The position numbers and the translations under genes are program-made. The notes under the pieces are model-generated. The model had not been told where the DNA came from and did not search any database. It was given only the letters and a program-made list of their open reading frames with translations. A DNA stretch of 5,837 nucleotides from Ignavibacteriaceae bacterium (GTDB lineage: Bacteria; Bacteroidota; Ignavibacteria; Ignavibacteriales; Ignavibacteriaceae), in the NCBI GenBank assembly GCA_019912505.1, contig JAIOIM010000428.1, positions 1 to 5,837 on the forward strand. The letters run 5' to 3'. Positions 1 through 5,837 of this stretch are shown here, piece after piece. Each line of letters opens with the position of its first letter. Position 1 is the first letter of the stretch.

Positions 1-32
1 AAAAATTGTTTGAGTTAATGATAAATCTAATC

Positions 33-63
33 TTGAAATTTTTGTATAGATTGCATAATTTTG
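33..63 (+). promoter_or_regulatory. Putative Bacteroidota-type promoter for the suf operon
   Basis: TTG at 33-35 is followed after 20 nt by TAATTTTG at 56-63, an exact fit to the TAnnTTTG -7 element described for the primary sigma factor of Bacteroidota, with a suitable TTG -33 partner. The same stretch also reads as a sigma70-like TTGAAA (33-38), 17 nt, then TAATTT (56-61). Transcription would start near position 70, giving a leader of about 40 nt before sufB. The region is very AT-rich, so chance matches are possible, but the position directly before the first gene of the operon is right. No clear operator palindrome for an Rrf2-type regulator is visible. Confidence 0.5.
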
Positions 64-102
64 AATTAGAAATTGAAAAAAATAGAAAATTCCTTACTGA
101 TT

Positions 103-106
103 GGAG
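103..106 (+). promoter_or_regulatory. Ribosome binding site of sufB
   Basis: GGAG lies 5 nt before the ATG at 112, a usable Shine-Dalgarno core. It supports this ATG as the start of sufB. All three frames across 1-111 contain early stops, so no upstream gene tail runs into this site. Confidence 0.6.
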
Positions 107-111
107 AATAA

Positions 112-1560
112 ATGAGTTCGACTGAAGTTAAGAAAATAGAAGAACTTGCGAACCAAGAATATAAATATGGTTTTGTAACAGATATTGAAAGTTTTACCCT
201 TCCTGTTGGTTTGAATGAAGATATTATCCGCCAGCTTTCTGCTATAAAAAAAGAACCTGAGTTTATGCTTGAGTGGCGATTAAAAGCATACAGGCATTGG
301 TTAACAATGGAAGAACCACACTGGTCGAATGTAAAATATCCCGCCGTTAATTATCAAAATTTATCATACTACTCGGCACCAAAGAAAAAACCGGCACTCA
401 ACAGTTTAAATGAAGTTGACCCTGAGTTACGCGCTACTTTTGAAAAGCTTGGTATTTCATTAGAGGAGCAAATGCGTTTAAGCGGTGTTGCGGTTGATGC
501 GGTTTTTGACAGTGTTTCGGTAGCAACAACTTTTAAGGAAAAACTTGGCGAGCTTGGAATAATCTTTAGTTCATTCAGCGAGGCGGTACGCAATCATCCC
601 GAGCTTGTGAAAAAATATCTCGGCAGCGTTGTACCTTCAACCGATAATTTTTACGCCGCGTTAAACTCCGCCGTATTCAGCGATGGTTCGTTTGTCTATA
701 TACCCAAGGGTGTTCGCTGCCCGATGGAGCTTTCTACATATTTTAGAATTAACGCCGCTAACACGGGACAGTTTGAACGTACTCTCATAATTGCCGATGA
801 AGGGGGTTATGTCAGTTACCTTGAGGGCTGCACCGCTCCCATGAGGGATGAAAACCAATTGCACGCAGCGGTTGTTGAACTTGTGGCACTCGATAACGCA
901 CAGATAAAATACAGTACGGTTCAAAACTGGTACGCCGGCGACAAAGAAGGCAAAGGCGGTATTTACAACTTCGTTACAAAACGGGGCGCATGCCGAGGCG
1001 TTAACTCAAAAATTTCTTGGACGCAGGTAGAAACCGGCTCGGCAATTACGTGGAAATACCCAAGCTGTATTTTGCAAGGGGATAACTCAATCGGCGAGTT
1101 TTATTCTGTTGCGCTAACCAATAACCGCCAGCAAGCCGATACTGGTACAAAAATGATTCACCTTGGCAAAAACACAAAAAGTACAATTATATCAAAGGGT
1201 ATATCAGCCGGTAAGAGTCAGAACAGCTATCGTGGTTTAGTAAAAATTGCTAGGAAGGCAGAAAACGCCCGTAACTTTTCGCAGTGTGATTCACTATTAA
1301 TCGGCGATAAATGCGGCGCACACACATTCCCCTATCTTGAGATAAGCAACCCATCAGCACAGGTAGAGCACGAAGCAACAACATCAAAAATAGGTGAAGA
1401 CCAGTTGTTTTATTTAAACCAGCGCGGTATTTCAACTGAAGACGCGATTGGTTTGGTTGTAAACGGATACTGCAAAGAAGTATTCAAAGAACTGCCGATG
1501 GAATTTGCGGTTGAAGCACAAAAACTTCTTAGCGTTAGTCTTGAAGGCAGTGTGGGATAA
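112..1560 (+). CDS. sufB: Fe-S cluster assembly scaffold protein SufB
   Basis: SufB is the scaffold subunit of the cytoplasmic SufBCD complex, where sulfur and iron are assembled into a cluster. The 482-aa product is close to the usual 465-495 aa and ends in the typical conserved SufB tail (ELPMEFAVEAQKLL, 460-473). By alignment from memory with E. coli SufB, the residues lining the sulfur tunnel are present: R212 and N214 (R226/N228), C240 in YLEGC (C254, persulfide acceptor), Q271 (Q285) and K290 (K303). The cluster-assembly residues at the SufD interface are C392 in the SQCDS motif (C405) with H420 and E421 (H433/E434). Other cysteines are C203, C294, C319, C401 and C454; the N-terminal 200 residues have none. 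The ATG at 112 is preceded by GGAG. It is the first gene of the operon, 59 nt before sufC. Identification is essentially certain; the residue mapping is my own. Confidence 0.98.
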   Translation: MSSTEVKKIEELANQEYKYGFVTDIESFTLPVGLNEDIIRQLSAIKKEPEFMLEWRLKAYRHWLTMEEPHWSNVKYPAVNYQNLSYYSAPKKKPALNSLNEVDPELRATFEKLGISLEEQMRLSGVAVDAVFDSVSVATTFKEKLGELGIIFSSFSEAVRNHPELVKKYLGSVVPSTDNFYAALNSAVFSDGSFVYIPKGVRCPMELSTYFRINAANTGQFERTLIIADEGGYVSYLEGCTAPMRDENQLHAAVVELVALDNAQIKYSTVQNWYAGDKEGKGGIYNFVTKRGACRGVNSKISWTQVETGSAITWKYPSCILQGDNSIGEFYSVALTNNRQQADTGTKMIHLGKNTKSTIISKGISAGKSQNSYRGLVKIARKAENARNFSQCDSLLIGDKCGAHTFPYLEISNPSAQVEHEATTSKIGEDQLFYLNQRGISTEDAIGLVVNGYCKEVFKELPMEFAVEAQKLLSVSLEGSVG

Positions 1561-1568
1561 GGGGATGT

Positions 1569-1604
1569 AAGAGTTAGAGCAAGAGTTAGAATAAGAAATT
1601 AGAA
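1569..1604 (+). repeat. Three-copy degenerate 12-bp tandem repeat between sufB and sufC
   Basis: Units at 1569-1580 (AAGAGTTAGAGC), 1581-1592 (AAGAGTTAGAAT) and 1593-1604 (AAGAAATTAGAA) follow one another directly. The first two share their first 10 bases exactly; the third is diverged. The array lies in the only sizeable gap inside the operon and ends just before the sufC ribosome binding site. No function is known; slippage in purine-rich DNA is the simplest origin. Confidence 0.65.
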
Positions 1605-1609
1605 TTTTT

Positions 1610-1614
1610 AAGGA
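1610..1614 (+). promoter_or_regulatory. Ribosome binding site of sufC
   Basis: AAGGA sits 5 nt before the ATG at 1620, a good Shine-Dalgarno match. It fixes the sufC start and gives this gene its own translation initiation after the 59-nt gap from sufB. Confidence 0.7.
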
Positions 1615-1619
1615 AAAAT

Positions 1620-2375
1620 ATGTTATTAGAAATAAAAAATCTTTACGCAAATGTTGAAGGTAAAGAAATATTAAGAGGAATAAATTTAACCGTTAACAAA
1701 GGCGAAATTCACGCCATAATGGGACCGAACGGTTCCGGGAAAAGTACACTTGCAAATGTTCTTGCAGGGCATAGCAGTTTCGAAGTAACAAAAGGTGAAG
1801 TATTTTATAACGGCAAAAATCTTCTCGAACTTTCACCGGAAGACCGCGCACGCGAAGGGATATTTCTTGCATTCCAGTACCCGGTTGAATTACCCGGAGT
1901 AAGCAACACTAATCTTCTAAAAACCGCCGTAAACGAAATACGAAAATACCGCGGAGAAGAACAAATGGATGCGGTGGATTTTCTTCAAATGATAAAACAA
2001 AAAATGAAACTTGTTGAACTTGACGACTCCCTTTTAAGACGCTCCGTTAACGAAGGTTTTTCAGGCGGCGAGAAAAAACGTAACGAAATTTTTCAAATGG
2101 CAGTGCTTGAACCAACTCTGGCAATATTAGACGAAACCGATTCCGGGCTCGATATTGATGCGCTGCGCGTAGTTGCTAACGGAGTTACGAAATTAAAATC
2201 GGCGGAAAATGCTACTATCGTTGTTACTCATTACCAGCGTTTGCTTAATTACATCGTCCCCGATTTTGTGCACGTACTTTCGAAAGGCAGAATCGTGAAG
2301 TCCGGCGGCAAAGAACTTGCTGTTGAACTTGAAGAAAAAGGTTACGACTGGATTAAAGAAAAAGTAGTTGCATAA
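1620..2375 (+). CDS. sufC: Fe-S cluster assembly ATPase SufC
   Basis: SufC is a soluble ABC-type ATPase that binds SufB and SufD; ATP-driven dimerisation of SufC reshapes the complex for cluster assembly. It has no membrane partner. The 251-aa length is typical (about 248-255). All ABC motifs are visible: Walker A GPNGSGKST (35-43, K41), Q-loop Q86 in FQYP, signature FSGGEKKR (147-154), Walker B LAILDETDSGLD (167-178, catalytic E172) and H-loop H204 in VVTHYQRLL. The signature motif FSGGEKKR and the DETDSGLD form of Walker B are hallmarks of SufC rather than transporter ATPases. K152 corresponds to E. coli SufC K152, reported to form a salt bridge with the Walker B region in the resting state. 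The start is set by AAGGA at 1610. The next gene, sufD, begins 22 nt after the stop. Confidence 0.98.
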   Translation: MLLEIKNLYANVEGKEILRGINLTVNKGEIHAIMGPNGSGKSTLANVLAGHSSFEVTKGEVFYNGKNLLELSPEDRAREGIFLAFQYPVELPGVSNTNLLKTAVNEIRKYRGEEQMDAVDFLQMIKQKMKLVELDDSLLRRSVNEGFSGGEKKRNEIFQMAVLEPTLAILDETDSGLDIDALRVVANGVTKLKSAENATIVVTHYQRLLNYIVPDFVHVLSKGRIVKSGGKELAVELEEKGYDWIKEKVVA

Positions 2376-2397
2376 CAGGGAAAGAGATAAAAAGATA

Positions 2398-3714
2398 ATG
2401 AGTGATATTTTAGAATTTAAAAATACATTGATAAGCGGCTTTGCTGCGCTCGAAAAAAGTTTGAACGGACAAAGTAAAAAAGCTTTTCACTCCGTTCGTA
2501 AAGAGGCGCTTACAAAATTTGAGCATGCCGATTTTCCAAACATAAAAAATGAAGAGTGGCGGCACACAAATATTTCGCCGATTCTTAAACACACGTTTAA
2601 TCCGCTGTCTGATGCGTCATTGCTATCCTCTGCCGATGTTCAGAAATTTGTCTTCGGTGATGCTTTTAAATATGTGATGGTTTTTATTAACGGCAAATTT
2701 CATCCGGAACTTTCTACACTCGATAACCTGCCGGAAGGTTTAATTGTAAAAAGTATTGCTGCTGCCAACGAAGAAAACAACACGGTGGTAGAAAAACATC
2801 TCGGTAAATATGCTTTAAGCGATGGACAAATATTTACGGCACTTAGCACCGCATACACTTTTGACGGAGCTTTTATAAACGTAAAAGCAGGTAAAGTAAT
2901 TGAAGATTCGGTTCACATCCTTTTTATAACGGACTCGCGAAATGAAAAACTGATTACCCAGCCTCGCAACTTATTTGTTGCAGAAAAAAACTCACACGCC
3001 TCTGTGCTTGAGCATTATGTTTCGTTACAGGATGATGTTTATTTCACCAATGCTGTTACCGAAGTTGTGGTTGAAGAGAATGCTTTTTTCGATCACGTTA
3101 AGCTGCAGGAAGAAAGTAAAAAAGCATTTCATATTTCGAGAATGGAGATTAACCAGAAGCGTTCGAGTAATTTTACTTCTCACGCTGTTTCACTTGGAGG
3201 AATTATTTCTCGAAATGATGTTAACTCAAAATTTAATGAGGACGGCGGAGAGTGCACTTTAAACGGTCTTTTTATGATTGAAGGAAGTCAGCTAAGCGAT
3301 ACTCACACTTTGATAGACCACGCAAAACCACATTGCAACAGCCACGAACATTACAAAGGTATATTGGATGACAGCTCGCGCGGGGTTTTTAACGGCAAAG
3401 TAATCGTCAGGCAAGATGCACAAAAAACAAATGCTTTCCAGCAAAATAATAACATCTTACTTTCGACTGACGCTGTGATAAACACAAAACCGCAACTCGA
3501 AATTTTTGCCGATGATGTAAAATGTTCTCATGGCGCTACAATAGGACAGCTTGACGAGGAAGCAATGTTTTACTTAAAAACACGCGGCATTGGGGATGAT
3601 ATAGGTCGTGGAATGCTGCTTCACGCGTTTGCCAGTGATGTTGTAAAATCAATAAAACTTCAGCCGGTTAGAGATTATATCGAAACCATATTATCAAGAA
3701 AATTTAACCAATAG
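2398..3714 (+). CDS. sufD: Fe-S cluster assembly protein SufD
   Basis: SufD is the SufB paralogue that pairs with SufB and a SufC in the SufBC2D complex; it is needed for iron acquisition and cluster assembly. From the ATG at 2398 the product is 438 aa, normal for the family (about 420-440). The C-terminal half carries the SufB/SufD beta-helix core, including NGLFMIEGSQLSDTHTLIDH (289-308), VRQDAQKTNAFQQNNNILLS (337-356) and the DVKCSHGATIGQLD stretch (373-386). H378 in that stretch corresponds to E. coli SufD H360, an essential residue facing SufB C405; C376 corresponds to C358. The N-terminal alpha-helical part includes the NEEWRHTNIS motif (51-60) common in SufD. The reading frame is open upstream to a TTG at 2368 inside the end of sufC, but ATG is preferred because it gives the normal N-terminus and has purine-rich AAAGAGA 10 nt upstream. 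It ends 8 nt before sufS. Confidence 0.97.
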   Translation: MSDILEFKNTLISGFAALEKSLNGQSKKAFHSVRKEALTKFEHADFPNIKNEEWRHTNISPILKHTFNPLSDASLLSSADVQKFVFGDAFKYVMVFINGKFHPELSTLDNLPEGLIVKSIAAANEENNTVVEKHLGKYALSDGQIFTALSTAYTFDGAFINVKAGKVIEDSVHILFITDSRNEKLITQPRNLFVAEKNSHASVLEHYVSLQDDVYFTNAVTEVVVEENAFFDHVKLQEESKKAFHISRMEINQKRSSNFTSHAVSLGGIISRNDVNSKFNEDGGECTLNGLFMIEGSQLSDTHTLIDHAKPHCNSHEHYKGILDDSSRGVFNGKVIVRQDAQKTNAFQQNNNILLSTDAVINTKPQLEIFADDVKCSHGATIGQLDEEAMFYLKTRGIGDDIGRGMLLHAFASDVVKSIKLQPVRDYIETILSRKFNQ

Positions 3715-3717
3715 GAA
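3713..3717 (+). promoter_or_regulatory. Ribosome binding site of sufS, overlapping the sufD stop
   Basis: AGGAA begins inside the TAG stop codon of sufD (3712-3714) and lies 5 nt before the GTG at 3723. It is the main reason for choosing GTG, since no in-frame ATG occurs until codon 63, beyond the start of the conserved fold. The arrangement suggests coupled translation from sufD. Confidence 0.65.
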
Positions 3718-3733
3718 TTAACGTGAGCGTTAA
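3718..3733 (+). promoter_or_regulatory. Small hairpin over the sufS start codon
   Basis: TTAACG (3718-3723) and CGTTAA (3728-3733) are perfect inverted repeats with a 4-nt TGAG loop. The GTG start codon (3723-3725) lies at the stem-loop junction, with its first G paired and TG in the loop, directly after the AGGAA site. A stem of only two GC and four AT pairs is weak, so a regulatory effect is an inference. Confidence 0.4.
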
Positions 3734-4982
3734 AACCCTTACTCCTTTGACAACCGGAGTTGACGAATACAATGTTGAAAAAATAAGAAAAGATTTTCCT
3801 ATCCTTGCTCAAACAATACACGGCAAACCCCTTGTGTACTTGGATAACGCCGCAACAGCGCAAAAACCGCAGGCGGTTATAGATTCTATTGTTGAATACT
3901 ACACAAGCATGAATGCAAATGTTCACCGCGGCGTTCATCATCTCAGCGAAGTTTCAACAAAAGCTTTTGAAGATGCCCGTATAAAAATTAAAGAGTTTAT
4001 AAACGCAAAAAGCGAAAGCGAAGTAATTTTTACGCGCGGTACAACCGAAGCAATAAATCTTGTTGCAGCATCTTACGGCAGGGCATTCCTAAAAGAAGGT
4101 GATGAAATAATTTTAACCGGAATGGAACATCATTCCAACCTTGTGCCGTGGCAGTTAATAGCAAAAGAAAAACAATTAAAAATAAAAATAATTCCGGTTG
4201 ATGATAACGGCGAATTAGTATTAGATGACCTTGAAAATTTCTTCACAGAAAAAACTAAATTTGCCGCAATTAATTATGTATCGAACTCGCTTGGTACAAT
4301 TAACGATGTAAAAAAAATAATTGATACATCACATCTGCACAGCGTACCTGTGCTTCTCGATGCGGCTCAAACTGTAAATCACCTCGAAATAGATGTTCAA
4401 AAACTTGACTGCGATTTTCTCGCTTTTTCGGGTCATAAACTTTACGGTCCCACAGGTATTGGTATTTTATACGGCAAAAAATCGCTTCTCGATTCTATGC
4501 CTCCGTATATGGGAGGCGGGGATATGATTGCGAAGGTGACCTATAGTGAAAGCACATATAACGAACTGCCTCATAAATTCGAAGCAGGAACATCAAACAT
4601 TGCCGATGCAATAGCACTTGGCGCAGCAATAGATTACGTTAAGCAAATTGGACTCGAAGCTATAGCGCATCACGAAAACTGTTTGCTCGAATACGCCACT
4701 GCTGAGCTTTTAAATTTAGAAGGGTTAAAAATAATAGGCACGGCAAAAAACAAATGCGGTGTTATATCTTTTGTGTTCGATACTATTCACCCGCACGACG
4801 TAGGTACGTTTTTAGATTTTGAGGGTATAGCCGTTCGCACCGGGCACCACTGCACGCAGCCGTTGATGCACAGGTTTGGAATTCCGGCAACCACACGAGC
4901 ATCGTTTGCCATGTACAACACAAAAAATGAAGTTGATATTTTGATAAACGGGTTAAAAAGAGTAATTAAGGTTTTTAAATGA
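3723..4982 (+). CDS. sufS: SufS cysteine desulfurase (SufU-dependent type)
   Basis: SufS is a PLP-dependent class V aminotransferase-fold enzyme (group II cysteine desulfurase) that converts L-cysteine to L-alanine, leaving a persulfide on its catalytic cysteine. The 419-aa product is slightly longer than the usual 406 because of about 13 extra N-terminal residues. Active-site residues map onto E. coli SufS with a constant offset of 13: H136 (H123, stacks on PLP), D213 and Q216 in LDAAQ (D200/Q203), K239 in FSGHKLYGP (K226, Schiff base), C377 in RTGHHCTQP (C364, persulfide) and R392 (R379, substrate carboxylate). H358 in HPHD, 19 residues before the catalytic cysteine, matches B. subtilis SufS H342, which takes a zinc ligand site on SufU; E. 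coli SufS, which uses SufE, has tyrosine there. The start is GTG, 8 nt after sufD, and the 3' end overlaps sufU by 4 nt, tying it to that partner. Confidence 0.97.
   Translation: MSVKTLTPLTTGVDEYNVEKIRKDFPILAQTIHGKPLVYLDNAATAQKPQAVIDSIVEYYTSMNANVHRGVHHLSEVSTKAFEDARIKIKEFINAKSESEVIFTRGTTEAINLVAASYGRAFLKEGDEIILTGMEHHSNLVPWQLIAKEKQLKIKIIPVDDNGELVLDDLENFFTEKTKFAAINYVSNSLGTINDVKKIIDTSHLHSVPVLLDAAQTVNHLEIDVQKLDCDFLAFSGHKLYGPTGIGILYGKKSLLDSMPPYMGGGDMIAKVTYSESTYNELPHKFEAGTSNIADAIALGAAIDYVKQIGLEAIAHHENCLLEYATAELLNLEGLKIIGTAKNKCGVISFVFDTIHPHDVGTFLDFEGIAVRTGHHCTQPLMHRFGIPATTRASFAMYNTKNEVDILINGLKRVIKVFK
4968..4971 (+). promoter_or_regulatory. Ribosome binding site of sufU inside sufS
   Basis: AAGG lies 7 nt before the sufU ATG at 4979, within the last codons of sufS. 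With the ATGA stop-start overlap it supports translational coupling of enzyme and sulfur acceptor. Confidence 0.55.
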
Positions 4983-5437
4983 ACGAAGAATTAAGAGAAC
5001 TTTACCAGCAGGTAATACTTGACCATAATAAGAGTCCGCGCAACTTTAAAAAGTTAGACCACCACAATCATTTTGCCGAAGGTTACAACCCTCTGTGCGG
5101 CGATAAGATTGATGTTTACGTTCAAATTGAAGACGGCATTGTAAAAGACATTTCGTTTCAAGGTACGGGTTGTGCAATTTCAAAAGCATCCGCCTCGTTG
5201 ATGAGCTCGCTGGTAAAAGGCAAACCTGTTGCGGAAGCAGAAATACTTTTTGAAAAATTTCACGATCTTATAACCGGTAAGACTGCCGATGAAAACGCAT
5301 TGGAAGAACTCGGTAAACTTGCAGTTTTTGCCGGGGTAAAAGATTTTCCGACACGCGTTAAATGCGCCAGCCTTGCATGGCATACGATGCAGTCGGCTAT
5401 TAAAAATGAAACTTCAACTGTTACAATTGAAGAATAA
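4979..5437 (+). CDS. sufU: SufU, zinc-dependent sulfur acceptor for SufS
   Basis: SufU is an IscU-fold protein that accepts the persulfide sulfur from SufS. In Bacillus it acts as a zinc-dependent sulfurtransferase rather than a true scaffold. The 152-aa product has the expected zinc ligands C40 and D42 (in LCGDKID), C65 (GTGCAIS) and C129 (RVKCASLAW), equal to B. subtilis C41, D43, C66 and C128. It shows the SufU-type insertion of roughly 20 residues between the second and third cysteines (about 82-118) and has FPTRVKC in place of the LPPVK motif that HscA recognises in IscU. Both features separate SufU from IscU and NifU. The ATG overlaps the sufS stop as ATGA, fitting their joint role. The last dozen residues are polar and probably flexible. 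The family call is firm; the transfer role follows from Bacillus and from H358 of the neighbouring SufS. Confidence 0.95.
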   Translation: MNEELRELYQQVILDHNKSPRNFKKLDHHNHFAEGYNPLCGDKIDVYVQIEDGIVKDISFQGTGCAISKASASLMSSLVKGKPVAEAEILFEKFHDLITGKTADENALEELGKLAVFAGVKDFPTRVKCASLAWHTMQSAIKNETSTVTIEE

Positions 5438-5464
5438 TATTAACAAACAATTAAAATTTATTTT

Positions 5465-5785
5465 ATGGCAACAATAAACAAACAGGCATTAGAGGAACAA
5501 ATCATACAGACGTTAAAAACAATTTACGACCCTGAAATACCGGTTGATATTTTTGAACTTGGGTTGATTTACGAAATAAGCATTGATGATGATGCAAACG
5601 TAAAAATAAAAATGACGTTAACATCGCCGGCATGCCCGGTAGCAGGTTCGCTTCCTCCGGAAGTTGAACAAAAGATTGCAGCAATGTTGGGTGTAAAATC
5701 AGCCAAGGCAGAAGTTGTTTGGAATCCGCCATGGGACAAAGACATGATGTCCGAAGTCGCAAAACTTGATCTCGGTTTTTTATAA
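5465..5785 (+). CDS. sufT: SufT, DUF59/MIP18-family Fe-S maturation factor
   Basis: This 106-aa protein is a stand-alone DUF59 (MIP18-like) domain, the family that includes SufT, bacterial PaaD and eukaryotic CIA2. SufT has been linked in Staphylococcus aureus to maturation of Fe-S proteins under high demand. Family signatures are clear: YDPEIPVDIFELGLIYEI (21-38), then TLTSPACPVA (51-60) with the single conserved cysteine C57, and VVWNPPWDKDMMSE (84-97). PaaD of phenylacetate degradation is longer with a C-terminal cysteine-rich zinc region; this protein has no such region, and its setting at the end of a suf operon fits SufT. It is 27 nt after sufU with no recognisable Shine-Dalgarno sequence: the preceding bases are A and T only from 5451. 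It may be translated by the leaderless-like AT-rich initiation common in Bacteroidota. Its exact biochemical step is not settled for the family. Confidence 0.93.
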   Translation: MATINKQALEEQIIQTLKTIYDPEIPVDIFELGLIYEISIDDDANVKIKMTLTSPACPVAGSLPPEVEQKIAAMLGVKSAKAEVVWNPPWDKDMMSEVAKLDLGFL

Positions 5786-5837
5786 AGCTATTTTTTTTCC
5801 ACATAGTTCAGTTGATAAGATAATATATATATAAGGA
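5786..5837 (+). other. AT-rich 3' flank with possible ribosome binding site of a next gene
   Basis: After the sufT stop there is a T-run at 5791-5798 but no real stem before it; CTAT (5789-5792) and ATAG (5803-5806) pair over only 4 bp around the T-run, so no intrinsic terminator is called. The window ends with an alternating TA tract (about 5820-5832) and AAGGA at 5833-5837, spaced as the Shine-Dalgarno site of a gene starting just outside. If so, the operon may continue. Confidence 0.35.

Noticed and set aside
57..91. Inverted AATTTT (57-62) and AAAATT (86-91) in the sufB leader as a possible operator or hairpin.
   Set aside because: Six AT-only pairs over a 23-nt loop in an AT-rich leader are expected by chance and would be unstable.
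661..924. An 87-codon open frame on the - strand inside sufB, and similar antisense frames at 369-593, 1250-1435, 3675-3941, 5180-5383 and 5502-5804.
   Set aside because: All are opposite strongly conserved suf codons, resemble no family I know and lack supporting upstream signals.
2368..2397. A TTG start for sufD at 2368, adding 10 residues and overlapping the end of sufC by 8 nt.
   Set aside because: The added residues are highly charged (HNRERDKK), not typical of SufD, and there is no better ribosome binding site; the ATG at 2398 gives the usual N-terminus.
2975..3262. A 95-codon open frame on the + strand inside sufD.
   Set aside because: It lies out of frame within a clearly conserved gene, has a low-complexity hydrophobic/basic composition and no recognisable family; it is a shadow of sufD.
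4979..5437. The IscU-fold gene as IscU or the N-terminal part of NifU.
   Set aside because: It has the SufU insertion and lacks the LPPVK motif and the extra NifU domains; the neighbours are suf, not isc or nif.
5465..5785. The final gene as PaaD of phenylacetate degradation.
   Set aside because: It has only the DUF59 domain with one cysteine, lacks the C-terminal cysteine-rich region of PaaD, and sits in a suf operon with no paa genes.
5789..5806. CTAT/ATAG pair around the T-run after sufT as an intrinsic terminator.
   Set aside because: The stem is only 4 bp and AT-rich, and the T-run sits in the loop rather than after the stem.

Overview
This window holds one complete SUF iron-sulfur cluster assembly operon. 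All six genes lie on the + strand: sufB (112-1560), sufC (1620-2375), sufD (2398-3714), sufS (3723-4982), sufU (4979-5437) and sufT (5465-5785). About 97% of the window is coding, and no gene is truncated or frameshifted.

Layout: bases 1-111 are an AT-rich, gene-free leader. It contains a good match to a Bacteroidota-type promoter (TTG at 33-35, TAATTTTG at 56-63) and a GGAG ribosome binding site before sufB. The sufB-sufC gap (59 nt) carries a short degenerate 12-bp tandem repeat. Gaps then tighten: 22 nt to sufD, 8 nt to the GTG start of sufS, a 4-nt ATGA overlap into sufU, and 27 nt to sufT. The last 52 nt (5786-5837) are AT-rich, show no convincing terminator, and end in AAGGA, which may be the ribosome binding site of a further gene outside the window.

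How the genes work together: SufS (PLP cysteine desulfurase) takes sulfur from cysteine as a persulfide. SufU, a zinc-bound IscU-like protein, accepts it. The SufB-SufC-SufD complex builds the cluster, driven by ATP hydrolysis in SufC. SufT, a DUF59/MIP18 protein, probably helps maturation or delivery to client proteins. The known catalytic residues are present in every gene. SufS carries the histidine (H358) that swaps onto the SufU zinc in the Bacillus system, so sulfur relay here should be of the SufS-SufU type rather than SufS-SufE. No sufE, sufA or sufR is in the window.

Organism: the AT-rich coding sequence, Bacteroidota-style promoter, mixed use of Shine-Dalgarno sites and the general look of the proteins suggest a member of the Bacteroidota/Chlorobiota/Ignavibacteriota group, perhaps an Ignavibacteria-like lineage. 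This is an inference from impression, not from a search. I see no previously undescribed system here. The points worth a second look are regulatory details: a hairpin over the sufS start, the tandem repeat and the promoter.
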